Positions 25,977 through 35,487 of a stretch of DNA of 53,484 bases are shown here, in pieces. Location of the stretch: NCBI GenBank assembly GCA_021296345.1, contig JAGWAN010000006.1, positions 17,944 through 71,427 of the forward strand. Reading direction: 5' to 3'. The stretch is from Acidimicrobiia bacterium (GTDB lineage: Bacteria > Actinomycetota > Acidimicrobiia > Spongiisociales > Spongiisociaceae). Within the stretch, counting starts at the first letter, position 1. The number at the start of each line of letters is the position of its first letter. The translations under genes and the position numbers were made by a program. The notes beneath the pieces were generated by a model. It did no database searches, was not told where the DNA came from, and worked only from the letters and a program-made list of their open reading frames with translations.

Positions 25977-27566
25977 CTAGGCGGGGAGGCGTCGGGCCAC
26001 CGCACCGGCTCGGGCGCCGGTAGGCCCGTCGGGGTCTACCGCCACGGCGCCGCCGACGATTACCCAGTCGATACCGGAAGGCGGAAGCTCGGGTTCCTCG
26101 TAGGTTGCCCGGTCGATCACCCGGTCCGGGCCGAAAGCGACCAGGTCGGCCCGCTGTCCTGGTGCGATCGCGCCCCGGTCTTTCAACCCGACCCGCCGCG
26201 CAGCGCGGAAGGACAACCGGTCGATGGCCTCGCGTACGGTCACGATTCCTTCCCGGATGGCGTAGGACCCCAGGAAGCGGGGCGCGGTGCCCCATAGCCG
26301 GGGATGTGGCGTGGCGGCGAACACCGCGTCGCTTCCCACGAGCATGGCCGGGTGGCGGGCGATGGCCTTCACGGCCGATTCGTCGGCGTAATGCAGGATT
26401 ACCAGGGCGCTCATTCCCGTTTCCAGCAACAGGTCGATGACCAGACGTTCGGGCTCGACGCCCCGGGACGATGCTATCTCAGCCAGGGTGCGTCCCGTTA
26501 CGTCCACCGGGCCGTCCGGGCCGCAGTCGATCACCACGATGCCTTCTGGGCCGCACTGGTAGTAGAAGCTTTCGGGACCGGCGTCCGGATCTCCGAGCGC
26601 GCGGAGCAGGCGGTCCACGCTGGACGGGTCTCGCAGCCGATCTGCCATCTGCTCCATAGTCCCTTCGTGCGCCCACGGCGGCAGCAGCGCGGACAGGAGG
26701 GTGACGCCTGCACCGTACGGATACTGGTCGAAGGTGATGTCGACCCCGCCCGACAGGGCGCCGTCGATCGTCTCGAGCAGCGGTTCGAGCTTCCAGGCGT
26801 TGCGGTGCCCGAGAACCTTGAGATGGGAAAGATGCAGCGGCGCGCCGCTCCGCCGCGACACGTAGATCATCTCCTCGACCGCCTCGATCAGGTTGTGGCT
26901 CTCACCCCGGATGTGAACCGAGATCAGCCCACCAAACCGGGCTGCCTCGGAGGAGAGGGCCACGACCTCATCGCGCTGCGCGTAGGCCCCCGGCGTGTAC
27001 ACCAGGCCGAAGGAGATACCCCATGCGCCCGCGTCCATGCCGCGCGCGACCTCGCGCCTCATCGCTCGTAACTCGGAGGTGCTCGGCGCCCGCCGCGCTC
27101 CGCCCAGCACCGCGTCGCGCACCGCGCCATGGGGGACGAAAGGGCACAGGGTGGTGGCGGGCCGGGTCCTCTCTAACTCGTCCAGGTATTCGCCGATGGA
27201 CCGCCACGGCCATTGCGGTGGGCCCCGACCTTCGGACAGCGCCAACTGCTCCACACGATCGGCGAGACGCTCCCCGGTCACGGGCGCCGGACCTATCCCA
27301 TCCGGGTTGATGAGTTCCGTGGTGAATCCCTGGAGGACCTTCGGGGTGAGGATCGGATCCTCGAAGGAGCGCAGCGCGCTGTGGGCGTGCATGTCCACGA
27401 ACCCGGGCGCCAGCGACAGTCCTTCGAGATCGATGGTCCGGGCGGCCTCGGGCCGCAGGTCGGTGCCCACCGCTACCATGACCCCGTTGTCGATCGCGAC
27501 ATCTCCCGGCCAGGGCTCGGCATCGCCGGCGTAGATCGTCCCGTTCCGCAGGAGAAGATCGACCAT
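25977..27566 (-). CDS. N-acyl-D-amino-acid deacylase / D-aminoacylase-like amidohydrolase
   Basis: A 529-residue member of the D-aminoacylase/dihydroorotase-like amidohydrolases, which release D-amino acids from N-acyl derivatives. It begins LLLRNGTIYAGD, has the metal HxH in FVDMHAHSALR, the SHLKV segment (HLSHLK) and LVGSDAVFA with the catalytic Asp, and ends with the sandwich motif QRADLVAFGPD. Start ATG 27566 is 30 bases from the divergent ThDP-enzyme start, so one short region must drive both. A longer frame on this strand to 28607 is only antisense of that gene. Function as a peptide or acyl-amino-acid hydrolase fits the peptide ABC importer nearby. Confidence 0.87.
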   Translation of the reverse strand: MVDLLLRNGTIYAGDAEPWPGDVAIDNGVMVAVGTDLRPEAARTIDLEGLSLAPGFVDMHAHSALRSFEDPILTPKVLQGFTTELINPDGIGPAPVTGERLADRVEQLALSEGRGPPQWPWRSIGEYLDELERTRPATTLCPFVPHGAVRDAVLGGARRAPSTSELRAMRREVARGMDAGAWGISFGLVYTPGAYAQRDEVVALSSEAARFGGLISVHIRGESHNLIEAVEEMIYVSRRSGAPLHLSHLKVLGHRNAWKLEPLLETIDGALSGGVDITFDQYPYGAGVTLLSALLPPWAHEGTMEQMADRLRDPSSVDRLLRALGDPDAGPESFYYQCGPEGIVVIDCGPDGPVDVTGRTLAEIASSRGVEPERLVIDLLLETGMSALVILHYADESAVKAIARHPAMLVGSDAVFAATPHPRLWGTAPRFLGSYAIREGIVTVREAIDRLSFRAARRVGLKDRGAIAPGQRADLVAFGPDRVIDRATYEEPELPPSGIDWVIVGGAVAVDPDGPTGARAGAVARRLPA

Positions 27567-27596
27567 GCCGCCGAGCCTACCGGGGAGAAGTCCGCG

Positions 27597-29171
27597 ATGA
27601 CCGGCGCCGAGGCACTTATCGAATCGCTCCGGGTGAACAGTGTCCGGCACGTCTTCGGCATTCCGAGCACCCACACCCTCGAGATCTACCGTGCCCTGAG
27701 CCGGGCGCGGGACATCGAGCACGTCACCACCACCCACGAGCAGGGCGCCGCATTCATGGCCGACGGATACGCGCGGGCCACGGGACGGCCGGGGGTTTGT
27801 CTCGTAACGACGGGTCCGGGTGTCACGAACGCGGCCACTGCGATCGCCGAGGCCTACTCGGACTCCGTTCCCGTGCTCTGCATCACGGCCCACATCGCCA
27901 GCGAGGACATCGGGCGCGGTCGGGGTCACTCGCACGAACTCCGTTCGCAGGAGGACGTCCTGGAGGGCATTACCGACGAGAGCCGGCTCATCCTGTCGCC
28001 CGACGAGGTGGGACAAGCGGTACAGGATGCCTTCCGGAGGTTCAGGACCCGGCGACCGCGTCCGGTGTGCCTGGCCATTCCCGTCGATGTGCAGGAGGCG
28101 CCGACCTCCGTCCCGATCCCGGACGCACCGACCGAGGCTCCGAGCCGGCCTGACATCGACGCTGTGGAGAGGGCATGCGACCTGCTCAGCTCGGCCGAGA
28201 CTCCAGCCATCATCGCCGGTGGCGGTGCGCAGGACGCGGTCGAGGAGCTGCTGGCGCTCGCTGAACGTCTGGATGCGCCCGTCGCCACCACGCTGAACGG
28301 GAAAGGGGTCGTGCCGGGCGGCCACCGATTGGGGGCTTCGCTGGTGGTTTACCGTTCGGTGGCGCGCTTTCTCGAAGAGTGCGATGTGGTGCTGGCCGTG
28401 GGGACGGAACTCAGCCCGGCGGATCTGTGGACGGGGCCGTTGCAGCTGGGAGGGAAGCTGGTGCAGGTGGACATAGACCACGACCAGATCGGACGTAACC
28501 ACGCGGTGGACTCGCCTGTGCCGGGGGATGCGAGGGCCACGCTGACAATGATGCTCGAGTCCGCGACGGGTTCGCGGGCGCGGGCAGGCTCCTCCCGGGC
28601 GGCCCATGCGCGTGATGCGGCCGAGAAGGAAGCGCTGGTCATGGGACGTCCATACCTTCCGTGGGTCAGGGCCCTACGGGCAGCCATGCCCGCACAGTCC
28701 TCCCTCGCTCTGGACGTGGCGATGGTGGCGGGGTTCGGCGCCTACCCCTTCTACGACCTGCCGGGACCCCGGACCTGGATGAATCCGTCCGGCCTGGGGA
28801 CGTTGGGATATGCGCTCCCCGCGGCGATCGGCGCCAAGATCGCCCGGCCCGAGCGGGCGGTGGCGGCGCTCGTAGGAGACGGCGGTTTCATGTTCACCAT
28901 GTCCGAGCTGATGGTGGCCGCCCAGCACCGGCTGGCACTTCCGGTGATCATCTGGAACGACCGGGCCTTCGGTGAGATAGGCCGCCTGATGCGCGAACGA
29001 GGCTTCGACCCGTTCGCCACCGACCTCATGGTCCCGGACCTGGCAACCTTGGCGTCCGCCTACGGCGCGGCATGGGCGCGCGTGGCCGAGCCCGTGGATC
29101 TGGCGGACGCAGTGGAGGTCGCTCTGGCAGCCGATGGTCCGACCCTGGTTGAGGTGCCCGCTTGGTCCTGA
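27597..29171 (+). CDS. Thiamine diphosphate-dependent enzyme (acetolactate synthase-like)
   Basis: A 524-residue member of the ThDP decarboxylase/acetolactate synthase superfamily. The catalytic Glu is in TTHEQGAAFMADGYAR, the middle domain has TLNGKGVVPGGH, and the ThDP/Mg motif GDGGF-MFTMSELMVAAQ-HRLALPVIIWND (GDG...N) is intact. It is shorter than classic IlvB and has no small-subunit partner near, which fits a catabolic decarboxylase or carboligase more than branched-chain biosynthesis. ATG 27597 is preferred: MTGAEALIESLRVNSVRHVFG is the normal N-terminus. It starts a + strand trio with the class V aminotransferase and SDR. Confidence 0.88.
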   Translation: MTGAEALIESLRVNSVRHVFGIPSTHTLEIYRALSRARDIEHVTTTHEQGAAFMADGYARATGRPGVCLVTTGPGVTNAATAIAEAYSDSVPVLCITAHIASEDIGRGRGHSHELRSQEDVLEGITDESRLILSPDEVGQAVQDAFRRFRTRRPRPVCLAIPVDVQEAPTSVPIPDAPTEAPSRPDIDAVERACDLLSSAETPAIIAGGGAQDAVEELLALAERLDAPVATTLNGKGVVPGGHRLGASLVVYRSVARFLEECDVVLAVGTELSPADLWTGPLQLGGKLVQVDIDHDQIGRNHAVDSPVPGDARATLTMMLESATGSRARAGSSRAAHARDAAEKEALVMGRPYLPWVRALRAAMPAQSSLALDVAMVAGFGAYPFYDLPGPRTWMNPSGLGTLGYALPAAIGAKIARPERAVAALVGDGGFMFTMSELMVAAQHRLALPVIIWNDRAFGEIGRLMRERGFDPFATDLMVPDLATLASAYGAAWARVAEPVDLADAVEVALAADGPTLVEVPAWS

Positions 29172-30331
29172 CCGAGCGTTTCCGGCCACTGTTCCCGATC
29201 ACGGAGGAGCGTTCCTACCTGTTCGCCGGGGGTCTTGCCCCTGCTGCGATCCCCGTAAAGGCGGCTATCGATGGGTGGTCCGATCGGTGGATGTTCGATC
29301 CGATGTATCACCGGGCCCGGTACTTCGACGAGTGGGAGAACCTGAGGAGCCGGCTCGCGGCGGTGCTGGGCGCCGATCCCGGCGAGATCGCCATCGTAGA
29401 CAACACCTCGCGCGGTTCGAACCTAGCGGTCCAGATGATCCGGGCGCCTGCCGGCGCCAACATCGTGACCGACCCGACCTCCCACCCGAGCGCCGTCTGG
29501 CCCTGGCTGCTGCCCGATCGCGGACCGGTCGAGGTTCGTTCGGTTCCCGATGGGCCGTCCTCCACCTGGATGAAGAGGATCGAGAGCCTCGTGGACGGGG
29601 ACACCATCGCGGTGCTCGTCTCTCACGTGGACGCCCGCACCGGCTTTCGCCACGACCTCCGGGAACTGGCCGACCTCACCCGCAGCTGTGGCGGCTACCT
29701 CATCGTCGACGCCGCCCAGTCGGCGGGCGCCGTTCCCATCGATGCCGGGGCTGCCGGAGTCGACTTCATTAGCGGCACGCTGATGAAGTGGTTACTCGGT
29801 CCGCCCGGGCTGGGATACCTCTACGCGCGCCGGGAGCACGTAGAGTCGCTGGCGCCGCCCCACGTCGGATATGTGGGCGCCAACCGGGACGGCAGGCCGG
29901 ACGAGCCCGGCAACCTCTCGTACCGTCCCGGTGCGGTGCGCCACGAGATCGGTCTTGCGGATCTGCCTGGCATCGCGGCGGCGCGTCGAGGACTGGACAT
30001 CATCCTCGAGGCAGGCATCCCGGACATCGAACGGCATGTCCTGGAACTGACCGGGCGGATGATCGATGGGTTGACCGAACGGGGGATACATGTGCTCACC
30101 CCGGCGCGTCGAACCGAGCGGGGCGGGGTGGTGGCCTTCCATTTCGATGGAGCAGTGTCGTTGTGTCGCCAACTGCGGAGGATGGGCGTGGATGTGTGGG
30201 GATACCCCGAGGACGACAGGGTCCGGGCCGATCCCCACCTCTACAACAATCCCGGCGACGTGGACCGTCTTCTCGAAGGAATCGACGCGTACCGGCGTGC
30301 GCGAGATCCTGCCCGGGCGTCGACGGGGTAG
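29162..30331 (+). CDS. Class V PLP aminotransferase (cysteine desulfurase/epimerase-like)
   Basis: A 389-residue fold-type I enzyme of the class V family (isopenicillin-N-epimerase-like and cysteine-desulfurase-like). The Asp that contacts the pyridine nitrogen lies in YLIVDAAQSAGAVPID and the PLP lysine in ISGTLMKWLLGPPGLGYLY. VSHVDARTGFRHDL is the typical preceding block. There is no desulfurase catalytic-cysteine loop, so a transaminase, lyase or epimerase role is more likely. The likely start is TTG 29162, ten bases inside the end of the ThDP gene, so the two are coupled. The reaction is unknown. Confidence 0.87.
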   Translation: MVLTERFRPLFPITEERSYLFAGGLAPAAIPVKAAIDGWSDRWMFDPMYHRARYFDEWENLRSRLAAVLGADPGEIAIVDNTSRGSNLAVQMIRAPAGANIVTDPTSHPSAVWPWLLPDRGPVEVRSVPDGPSSTWMKRIESLVDGDTIAVLVSHVDARTGFRHDLRELADLTRSCGGYLIVDAAQSAGAVPIDAGAAGVDFISGTLMKWLLGPPGLGYLYARREHVESLAPPHVGYVGANRDGRPDEPGNLSYRPGAVRHEIGLADLPGIAAARRGLDIILEAGIPDIERHVLELTGRMIDGLTERGIHVLTPARRTERGGVVAFHFDGAVSLCRQLRRMGVDVWGYPEDDRVRADPHLYNNPGDVDRLLEGIDAYRRARDPARASTG

Positions 30332-30334
30332 ACG

Positions 30335-31078
30335 ATGCACCTGGACGGGCGGGTGGCGCTGGTGACCGGCGGGGGCACCGGTCTTGGTCGAGCCACGGCC
30401 CTCGAATTGGCCAGGGCCGGCGCCTCGGTAGCCGTGAACTACTCGAGGTCGCGCCAGGAGGCGGAGCTAGTCGCCCGGCAGATCAGAGACCGCGGAGGCA
30501 GTGCCCTGGCGGTCCTGGCCGACATTACCGACGGCGCCGCGGTTTCGTCGATGGTGGCGTCGGTCGAGGAGAGGTTGGGACGGGTAGATATCCTCGTCAA
30601 CAATGCGGGCACCACCCGCTACGTTGCGTTCTCCGACCTGGGGGCGGTTTCGGCGGAGGAGTGGCGGCGGATCATGGATGTGAACGTCACGGGTGCGTTC
30701 CTGTGCTCCCGGGCGGTGGCGCCCGGGATGCAGGCCCGGGGAGCAGGCAAGATCATCAACGTAGCTTCCAATTCCGCTTTCACCAGCGCGGGAAGCTCCA
30801 TTCCCTACGTGGTGTCGAAGGCTGCCCTGGTGTCGCTCACCCGCTGCCTGGCCACGGCGCTGGCGCCCACGGTGCAGGTCAACGCTATCGCGCCGGGGTG
30901 GATGCTCACCGAATGGATCGACCGCCACGTGCCTCCCGACCGGGCCCGAGAGATCCGGTCCGGTGCGGTACCTCTGGTCCCGGTGGAAGACGTGGTCCGG
31001 ACTCTGATGGGGCTGGTGACCAACGACTCGGTCACCGGCGCGGTATCGGTGGTGGATTGCGGGGAGATGCTGGGTTAG
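30335..31078 (+). CDS. Short-chain dehydrogenase/reductase
   Basis: A 247-residue classical SDR using NAD(P). The cofactor motif is TGGGTGLGRA (TGxxxGxG) near residue 12, NNAG in ILVNNAGTTR, the catalytic serine in VASNSAFTSAGSS, and the catalytic pair in YVVSKAAL. The basic residues after beta-2 (NYSRSR) favour NADPH. The substrate is probably the keto or hydroxy product of the neighbouring PLP/ThDP enzymes. Starts three bases after the class V aminotransferase. It converges with the ABC operon; the 180-base gap 31079-31259 holds no gene. Confidence 0.9.
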   Translation: MHLDGRVALVTGGGTGLGRATALELARAGASVAVNYSRSRQEAELVARQIRDRGGSALAVLADITDGAAVSSMVASVEERLGRVDILVNNAGTTRYVAFSDLGAVSAEEWRRIMDVNVTGAFLCSRAVAPGMQARGAGKIINVASNSAFTSAGSSIPYVVSKAALVSLTRCLATALAPTVQVNAIAPGWMLTEWIDRHVPPDRAREIRSGAVPLVPVEDVVRTLMGLVTNDSVTGAVSVVDCGEMLG

Positions 31079-31259
31079 TCGGCGTCCGGCCCTTCAAACG
31101 ATGTGGCGGTTGCTCACCCCGTCGCGAGTCCGTGGCGGAGTCGGCAGCCGAGGTCTCCGGAGCGGGGCCGGAACATGGGATTCCACGGACTTCATGCTGA
31201 GCGCCTCGCCGTGTCCGTTGTGGGGCGGAGCGGATCGAATCTGTGCGCAGACTACCGAC

Positions 31260-32363
31260 TCACGGGGTAGTGCCCTCGCTGGGGGAGGAAGCCCTCGAAC
31301 CGGTGAGAGCCACCAACGTCTCCCTACGTTCGTGGGAGTCCTCCACCGCCTCCGGGAAGTGGCACGCCACCACACCGGAAGCGCCGCGGTCCTGTACCGG
31401 CGCCAGCGCGGGTGCTTCGGCGGAGCAGATGTCCGGGTCTCCCAGTTTTTGCCGGAGCCAGCAACGGGTGTGGAATCGACAACCAGTGGGCGGATCGGCC
31501 GGGCTCGGTACGTCACCCTCCAGAACGATCCGTTGGCGGGTTGCCTCGGCCTGGGTGTCCGGGATGGGCGCTGACGATAGGAGCGCCACCGTATAGGGAT
31601 GGAGCGGCGCCCGGTAGAGGTCCTCGGTGGGCCGCAACTCGACGAGCTTGCCGAGATACATCACGCCGACCCGGTCGGTCACCTGGCGCACGAGGGCGAG
31701 GTCGTGCGCAATGACCAGGTAGGTCAGGTGGAACTGGTCCTGGAGGTCACTCAGAAGGTTGAGTATCTGGGCGCGGATGCTCACATCGAGAGCGCTCACG
31801 GGCTCGTCGGCGATGATCAAGTCCGGTTGCAGGGCCATGGCCCGGGCGATGGCGATCCGCTGGCGCTGGCCTCCGCTGAACGCATGGGGGTAGCGACCGG
31901 CGGCGTCGGGTGGCAACCCGACCGTGTCGAGCAGTTCCGACACCCTTGCCTTGCGTTCCGCTGTCGTTCCCTGGCGGTGGATGACAAGCGGCTCTGCCAC
32001 GATCCGCTCCACCGTCCGCTTCGGGTTGAGGCTTGAGAACGGGTCCTGAAAGACGGGTTGCATCCGGCGCCGAATCAGTCTGAGTTCTCGACGCGAGACG
32101 GTTGACAGATCGACACCATCGAACCGGATACGTCCCTCCGTGGGATCGAGGAGCTTGAGGATGGCCCGAGCAGTCGTTGTCTTGCCACAACCCGACTCGC
32201 CTACCAGTCCCAGGGTCTCCCCACGGTGCACGGAGAAGGTGATCCCATCCACCGCCTTGATGAAACCGCGCCGGCCGGTAGAGGGGCCCTTCCCGGCCGG
32301 AAACCAGACCCGCAGATCCTCGACCATGACGAGGACCGGACTCTTGCCCTTATCAGCACTCAT
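31260..32363 (-). CDS. Peptide-type ABC importer ATPase (DppF/OppF-like)
   Basis: A 367-residue ABC ATPase with Walker A GESGCGKTT, Q-loop VFQDPFSSLNP, signature FSGGQRQRIAIA, Walker B LIIADEPVSALD and H-loop IAHDL. The C-terminal oligopeptide/dipeptide extension includes HTRCWLRQKLGDPDIC, a Cys-containing block common to Opp/Dpp ATPases. It pairs with the upstream DppD-like ATPase and energises import by the two permeases. Start ATG 32363 overlaps the DppD-like stop by four bases. Last gene of the five-gene operon. Confidence 0.93.
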   Translation of the reverse strand: MSADKGKSPVLVMVEDLRVWFPAGKGPSTGRRGFIKAVDGITFSVHRGETLGLVGESGCGKTTTARAILKLLDPTEGRIRFDGVDLSTVSRRELRLIRRRMQPVFQDPFSSLNPKRTVERIVAEPLVIHRQGTTAERKARVSELLDTVGLPPDAAGRYPHAFSGGQRQRIAIARAMALQPDLIIADEPVSALDVSIRAQILNLLSDLQDQFHLTYLVIAHDLALVRQVTDRVGVMYLGKLVELRPTEDLYRAPLHPYTVALLSSAPIPDTQAEATRQRIVLEGDVPSPADPPTGCRFHTRCWLRQKLGDPDICSAEAPALAPVQDRGASGVVACHFPEAVEDSHERRETLVALTGSRASSPSEGTTP

Positions 32364-33490
32364 GGCGTGGATCCACGTTCGCTCAAGCCACCTACAGGCG
32401 CGGGAGGGTTCCAGCAAGCTGTCAGGTGCGGGCTCGCCGGTCCCGGAACCTGGACTCCGTCTGCATCCTGGATAGACGTCATGTTCCAACCACCGGCGGT
32501 GGCCCGCCGAGCTGTCGGGATGGTCATCAGCGGGGGGTCCTCGGTTGCGCATCGATCGATCCTGGAGGGGCATCGGGGAGCGAAGGGACAGCCCTCGGCC
32601 GGTCGGGTCGGATCGGGAGGCTGGCCCTCGATCGTCACGAGCCGCTCCTGGCGGAGGTCGATGCGGGGCAGGGACCTATGCAAAGCCACGGTGTACGGAT
32701 GCGACGCCCGGGTAAATACATCCGCGGTGGTGGAGGACTCGACAATACGCCCCGCGTACATCACCATCACCCGCTGGGTCACCCCGGCCACCACGCCGAG
32801 ATCGTGGGTTATGAGCAGCATCGTGGTCCTGTGCTGGGAGGTCAACTCATCGAGGAGTTCGAGTATCTGAGCCTGAACCGTCACATCGAGGGCGGTGGTC
32901 GGCTCGTCCGCGATCAGGAGCGCCGGCCTCGGTGCCACAGCCATGGCGATCACCGCTCTCTGGCGCATGCCTCCGGAGAATTGATGGGGATAATCGGAGA
33001 GACGGTCGTCCGCATTGGGGACTCCTACACTTCCCAGAAGTTGGGCTGCCTGCCGACGCGCCGCCCGTGCGCCCAGTCTCTTGTGCTTGCGAAGGACCTC
33101 GGCGAGTTGCTTGCCAATCGTGAGGACCGGGTTGAGGGAGCTGAAGGGGTCCTGGTAGACGATGCCTATCTGGTCTCCCCGGACCTCCCGGAGCTCGCGC
33201 TCGGTGAGTCGCATCAGGTTGGTGCCGTCCAGAGTTACGGTCCCGGACACGTCCGCATATTCGGGCAGCAGCCGTGCCAGCGCTAGAGCTCCGGCGCTCT
33301 TGCCAGACCCACTCTCACCCACCAGCCCCACTTGCTCGCCGACCGCCAGATCGTAGGAGACCGTCCGGACCGCTCTTACGAGCGACTCCGCCCGGAACGT
33401 GACGCTCAGGTCCCTCACCGACAGCAGCGGGCCGTCAGCTTCGGCGGCGTCGGCCACTATCGTGCCAGGCTCAGCGACCGGGGACTTCAT
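32360..33490 (-). CDS. Peptide-type ABC importer ATPase (DppD/OppD-like)
   Basis: A 376-residue ABC ATPase with Walker A GESGSGKSAG, Q-loop VYQDPFSSLNP, signature FSGGMRQRAVIA, Walker B LLIADEPTTALD and H-loop ITHDL. The C-terminal CPFAPRCPSRIDRC block is typical of the peptide/nickel ATPase pair. In the same operon as two permeases and a lipoprotein binding protein, so it forms half of the nucleotide-binding dimer. Its upstream part overlaps the DppC-like permease stop by about 20 bases. Confidence 0.93.
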   Translation of the reverse strand: MKSPVAEPGTIVADAAEADGPLLSVRDLSVTFRAESLVRAVRTVSYDLAVGEQVGLVGESGSGKSAGALALARLLPEYADVSGTVTLDGTNLMRLTERELREVRGDQIGIVYQDPFSSLNPVLTIGKQLAEVLRKHKRLGARAARRQAAQLLGSVGVPNADDRLSDYPHQFSGGMRQRAVIAMAVAPRPALLIADEPTTALDVTVQAQILELLDELTSQHRTTMLLITHDLGVVAGVTQRVMVMYAGRIVESSTTADVFTRASHPYTVALHRSLPRIDLRQERLVTIEGQPPDPTRPAEGCPFAPRCPSRIDRCATEDPPLMTIPTARRATAGGWNMTSIQDADGVQVPGPASPHLTACWNPPAPVGGLSERGSTP

Positions 33491-34349
33491 ATACCGACCG
33501 GGTCACGATGCCCCCGGCGAAGTTGATGGCCGATACGAACAGCAGCAGGGCAAGGCCGGGGCTGAGGATGAACCACCAATGGGTCGGGTATTGGAGGGCC
33601 TCGCGGATCATGTACCCCCACTCGGGCGTCGGCGGTGAGACACCCAGGCCGAGGAAACCGAGTGTTGAGCCGGCCAGGATGGCGTAGCCGACGTCGAGTA
33701 CGAATATCGTCTTCATGACTCCGAAGCTGTTAGGGAGGACCGTTCGAAACAGGTTGCGGATCGGGCCGGCCCCGAGTGCCCGCGACGCGGTCACGAACTC
33801 GCGCTCCTTCACCACGATGACCTGGCCCCGGACCAGCCGGGCGTAGACCGGCCACCAGGCGGCCGAGATGGCGATGATCACGTTCCGGACGGTGGGTCCC
33901 AGCGCCGCGGAGATGAGCAGGGCCAGCATGATGGAGGGGAAGGACAGGAAGATGTCGACGATCCGCATCATCACCGCGTCGACCATCCCACCGGCGTACC
34001 CGGACACCGCGCCGTATAGCACTCCGACGGCACCCGCCGTCAACAGGACGAAGACTCCGATCACCAGCGACACCCGACCCCCGTAGAGGATCCGCGACCA
34101 GAGGTCGCGGCCCAGGTTGTCGGTGCCGAGCCAGTGTTCGCCACTCGGACCGGCTAGGGCGGACGTCAGGTCCTGGGCGAGCGGGTCAGGGGCCACGAGG
34201 GGGGCGGCGGCGACCGCCGCAACGATCATCAGGATCACCACCAGGCCGTAGGTCTCGAGGAACGTGCGCGGTCGAAGCGATTCCAACGTCGTGCCGAGGC
34301 GGGTCGGCACGATAGCCTCCTCGAGACGGCGTAGCCGGCCTACGGTCAT
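33471..34349 (-). CDS. Peptide-type ABC importer permease (DppC/OppC-like)
   Basis: A 292-residue inner-membrane permease. It has an N-terminal span, the periplasmic-side block HWLGTDNLGRDLWSRILYGGRVSL (a DppC hallmark), about five more hydrophobic spans and the EAA loop around REFVTASRALGAGPIRNLFRTVLPN that contacts the ATPases. The start at 34349 overlaps the DppB-like stop by four bases (ATGA). A longer reading upstream is antisense noise from dppB. Confidence 0.93.
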   Translation of the reverse strand: MTVGRLRRLEEAIVPTRLGTTLESLRPRTFLETYGLVVILMIVAAVAAAPLVAPDPLAQDLTSALAGPSGEHWLGTDNLGRDLWSRILYGGRVSLVIGVFVLLTAGAVGVLYGAVSGYAGGMVDAVMMRIVDIFLSFPSIMLALLISAALGPTVRNVIIAISAAWWPVYARLVRGQVIVVKEREFVTASRALGAGPIRNLFRTVLPNSFGVMKTIFVLDVGYAILAGSTLGFLGLGVSPPTPEWGYMIREALQYPTHWWFILSPGLALLLFVSAINFAGGIVTRSVYEVPGR

Positions 34350-35383
34350 GACTTCAGGCCGTCGCGAACCCGCGGGTCTGCCACCGTGTAGAGCAGGTCG
34401 ACCGCCAGGTTGGCCAGGACGTAGGCGAGGCTGATCACCAGAACCACGCCGGCAATGGCGTTGAGGTCCAGGCGGGTGGCGGCCGAGAAGGCGTACTGGC
34501 CGAGGCCGGGCCAGCCCACCACGTGTTCGACCACGATGATCCCGGTGAGGAGTGACCCGAAGGCGAGGCCCGAGAGCGTGATCACCGGGATCACCGCGTT
34601 GCGCAACGCATGACGGTAGAGGACCAAACGCCGGCGCAGACCCTTGCCGCGGGCGGTGCGAACGTAATCGGACTCCAACGCGTCGACCATCTCGGAGCGG
34701 ACCACCCGGGCGAAGTAGAAGCCGATCACCAGACCCAACACCAAGGCGGGGAACGCCAGGTGGTGCAGGGTGTCGAGGAGCACGTCCCATTGGCGGGCCA
34801 GGATGGAGTCGACGGTCACCATCCCGGTCACCTCCGGCGGAGGGCGGGTGAAGATGTCCAACTGTCCTGGCCCGGCCGCCCAGCCCAGCCGCCCATAGAA
34901 GACGGTGAACCCGACGATAGCCAGCCAGAAGACCGGTACCGAGATCGCCAGGGTGGATACCACCTTGAAGGCCGTGTCCCATAACCCTCCCCGGCGAGCG
35001 GCCGCGAACACGCCGAGCGGGATACCGAAGACGAAGGCGACCAACAGGGCCGCTACCACCAGTTCGATGGTGGGGGGGACCACATTGGCGAGATCGGTGC
35101 TGACCGCACGCGCCGAGTGGCTCGACTCGCCCATGTCACCCTGCAGGAGGTTGGTGACGTAGATCCAGTAACGCTCCGGGATCGGTTTGTCCCATCCCCA
35201 GCGAGCGTTGAGAGCATCGATGATGGCCTGTTCCGCCGCGTCGGACTGGGCGGCTCCCCTACCTCCCAGGTAGGCCGCCACCGGGTCGACGGGAATCAGT
35301 TGGGATACGAAGAAGGTGATACAGGTCATGCCCAGCAGCACGAACGGGGCCAGGGCGAGGCGCCGTAACACGAACCAGCGCAT
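34346..35383 (-). CDS. Peptide-type ABC importer permease (DppB/OppB-like)
   Basis: A 345-residue permease with the DppB pattern: N-terminal span with FFVSQLIPVDPV, six hydrophobic spans in total and the EAA loop around SDYVRTARGKGLRRRLVLYRHALRN, then GWPGLGQYAFSA. It forms the channel together with the DppC-like protein. It follows the binding-protein gene after 104 bases that contain a strong hairpin, and overlaps the next permease gene by four bases. Confidence 0.93.
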   Translation of the reverse strand: MRWFVLRRLALAPFVLLGMTCITFFVSQLIPVDPVAAYLGGRGAAQSDAAEQAIIDALNARWGWDKPIPERYWIYVTNLLQGDMGESSHSARAVSTDLANVVPPTIELVVAALLVAFVFGIPLGVFAAARRGGLWDTAFKVVSTLAISVPVFWLAIVGFTVFYGRLGWAAGPGQLDIFTRPPPEVTGMVTVDSILARQWDVLLDTLHHLAFPALVLGLVIGFYFARVVRSEMVDALESDYVRTARGKGLRRRLVLYRHALRNAVIPVITLSGLAFGSLLTGIIVVEHVVGWPGLGQYAFSAATRLDLNAIAGVVLVISLAYVLANLAVDLLYTVADPRVRDGLKS

Positions 35384-35425
35384 CTCAACTCCTCCGGGTC
35401 ATGGTGTTAGACGCATGGAAGGGAG

Positions 35426-35458
35426 ATCGGGGGGCGACCGGCTGGGCCGCCCCCCGAT
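35426..35458. terminator. Strong hairpin between binding-protein and permease genes
   Basis: ATCGGGGGGCG (35426-35436) and CGCCCCCCGAT (35448-35458) form an 11-bp perfect stem with an 11-base loop in the gap between the binding-protein and permease genes of the ABC operon. Such hairpins usually stabilise the upstream message or cause partial termination, so that more binding protein than permease is made. There is no T-run on the operon strand. Confidence 0.65.
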
Positions 35459-35487
35459 AGGTTGTCCAGAGTCCTGCGATAGCTCGG

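Noticed and set aside
27567..28607. Long N-terminal extension of the D-aminoacylase frame to 876 codons
   Set aside because: It is antisense of the ThDP enzyme. The real gene starts at 27566 with a normal amidohydrolase N-terminus.
31743..34982. Long frames on the ABC operon overlapping other frames
   Set aside because: Extensions and alternative frames of real ABC genes. Boundaries were set by four-base overlaps and conserved N-termini.
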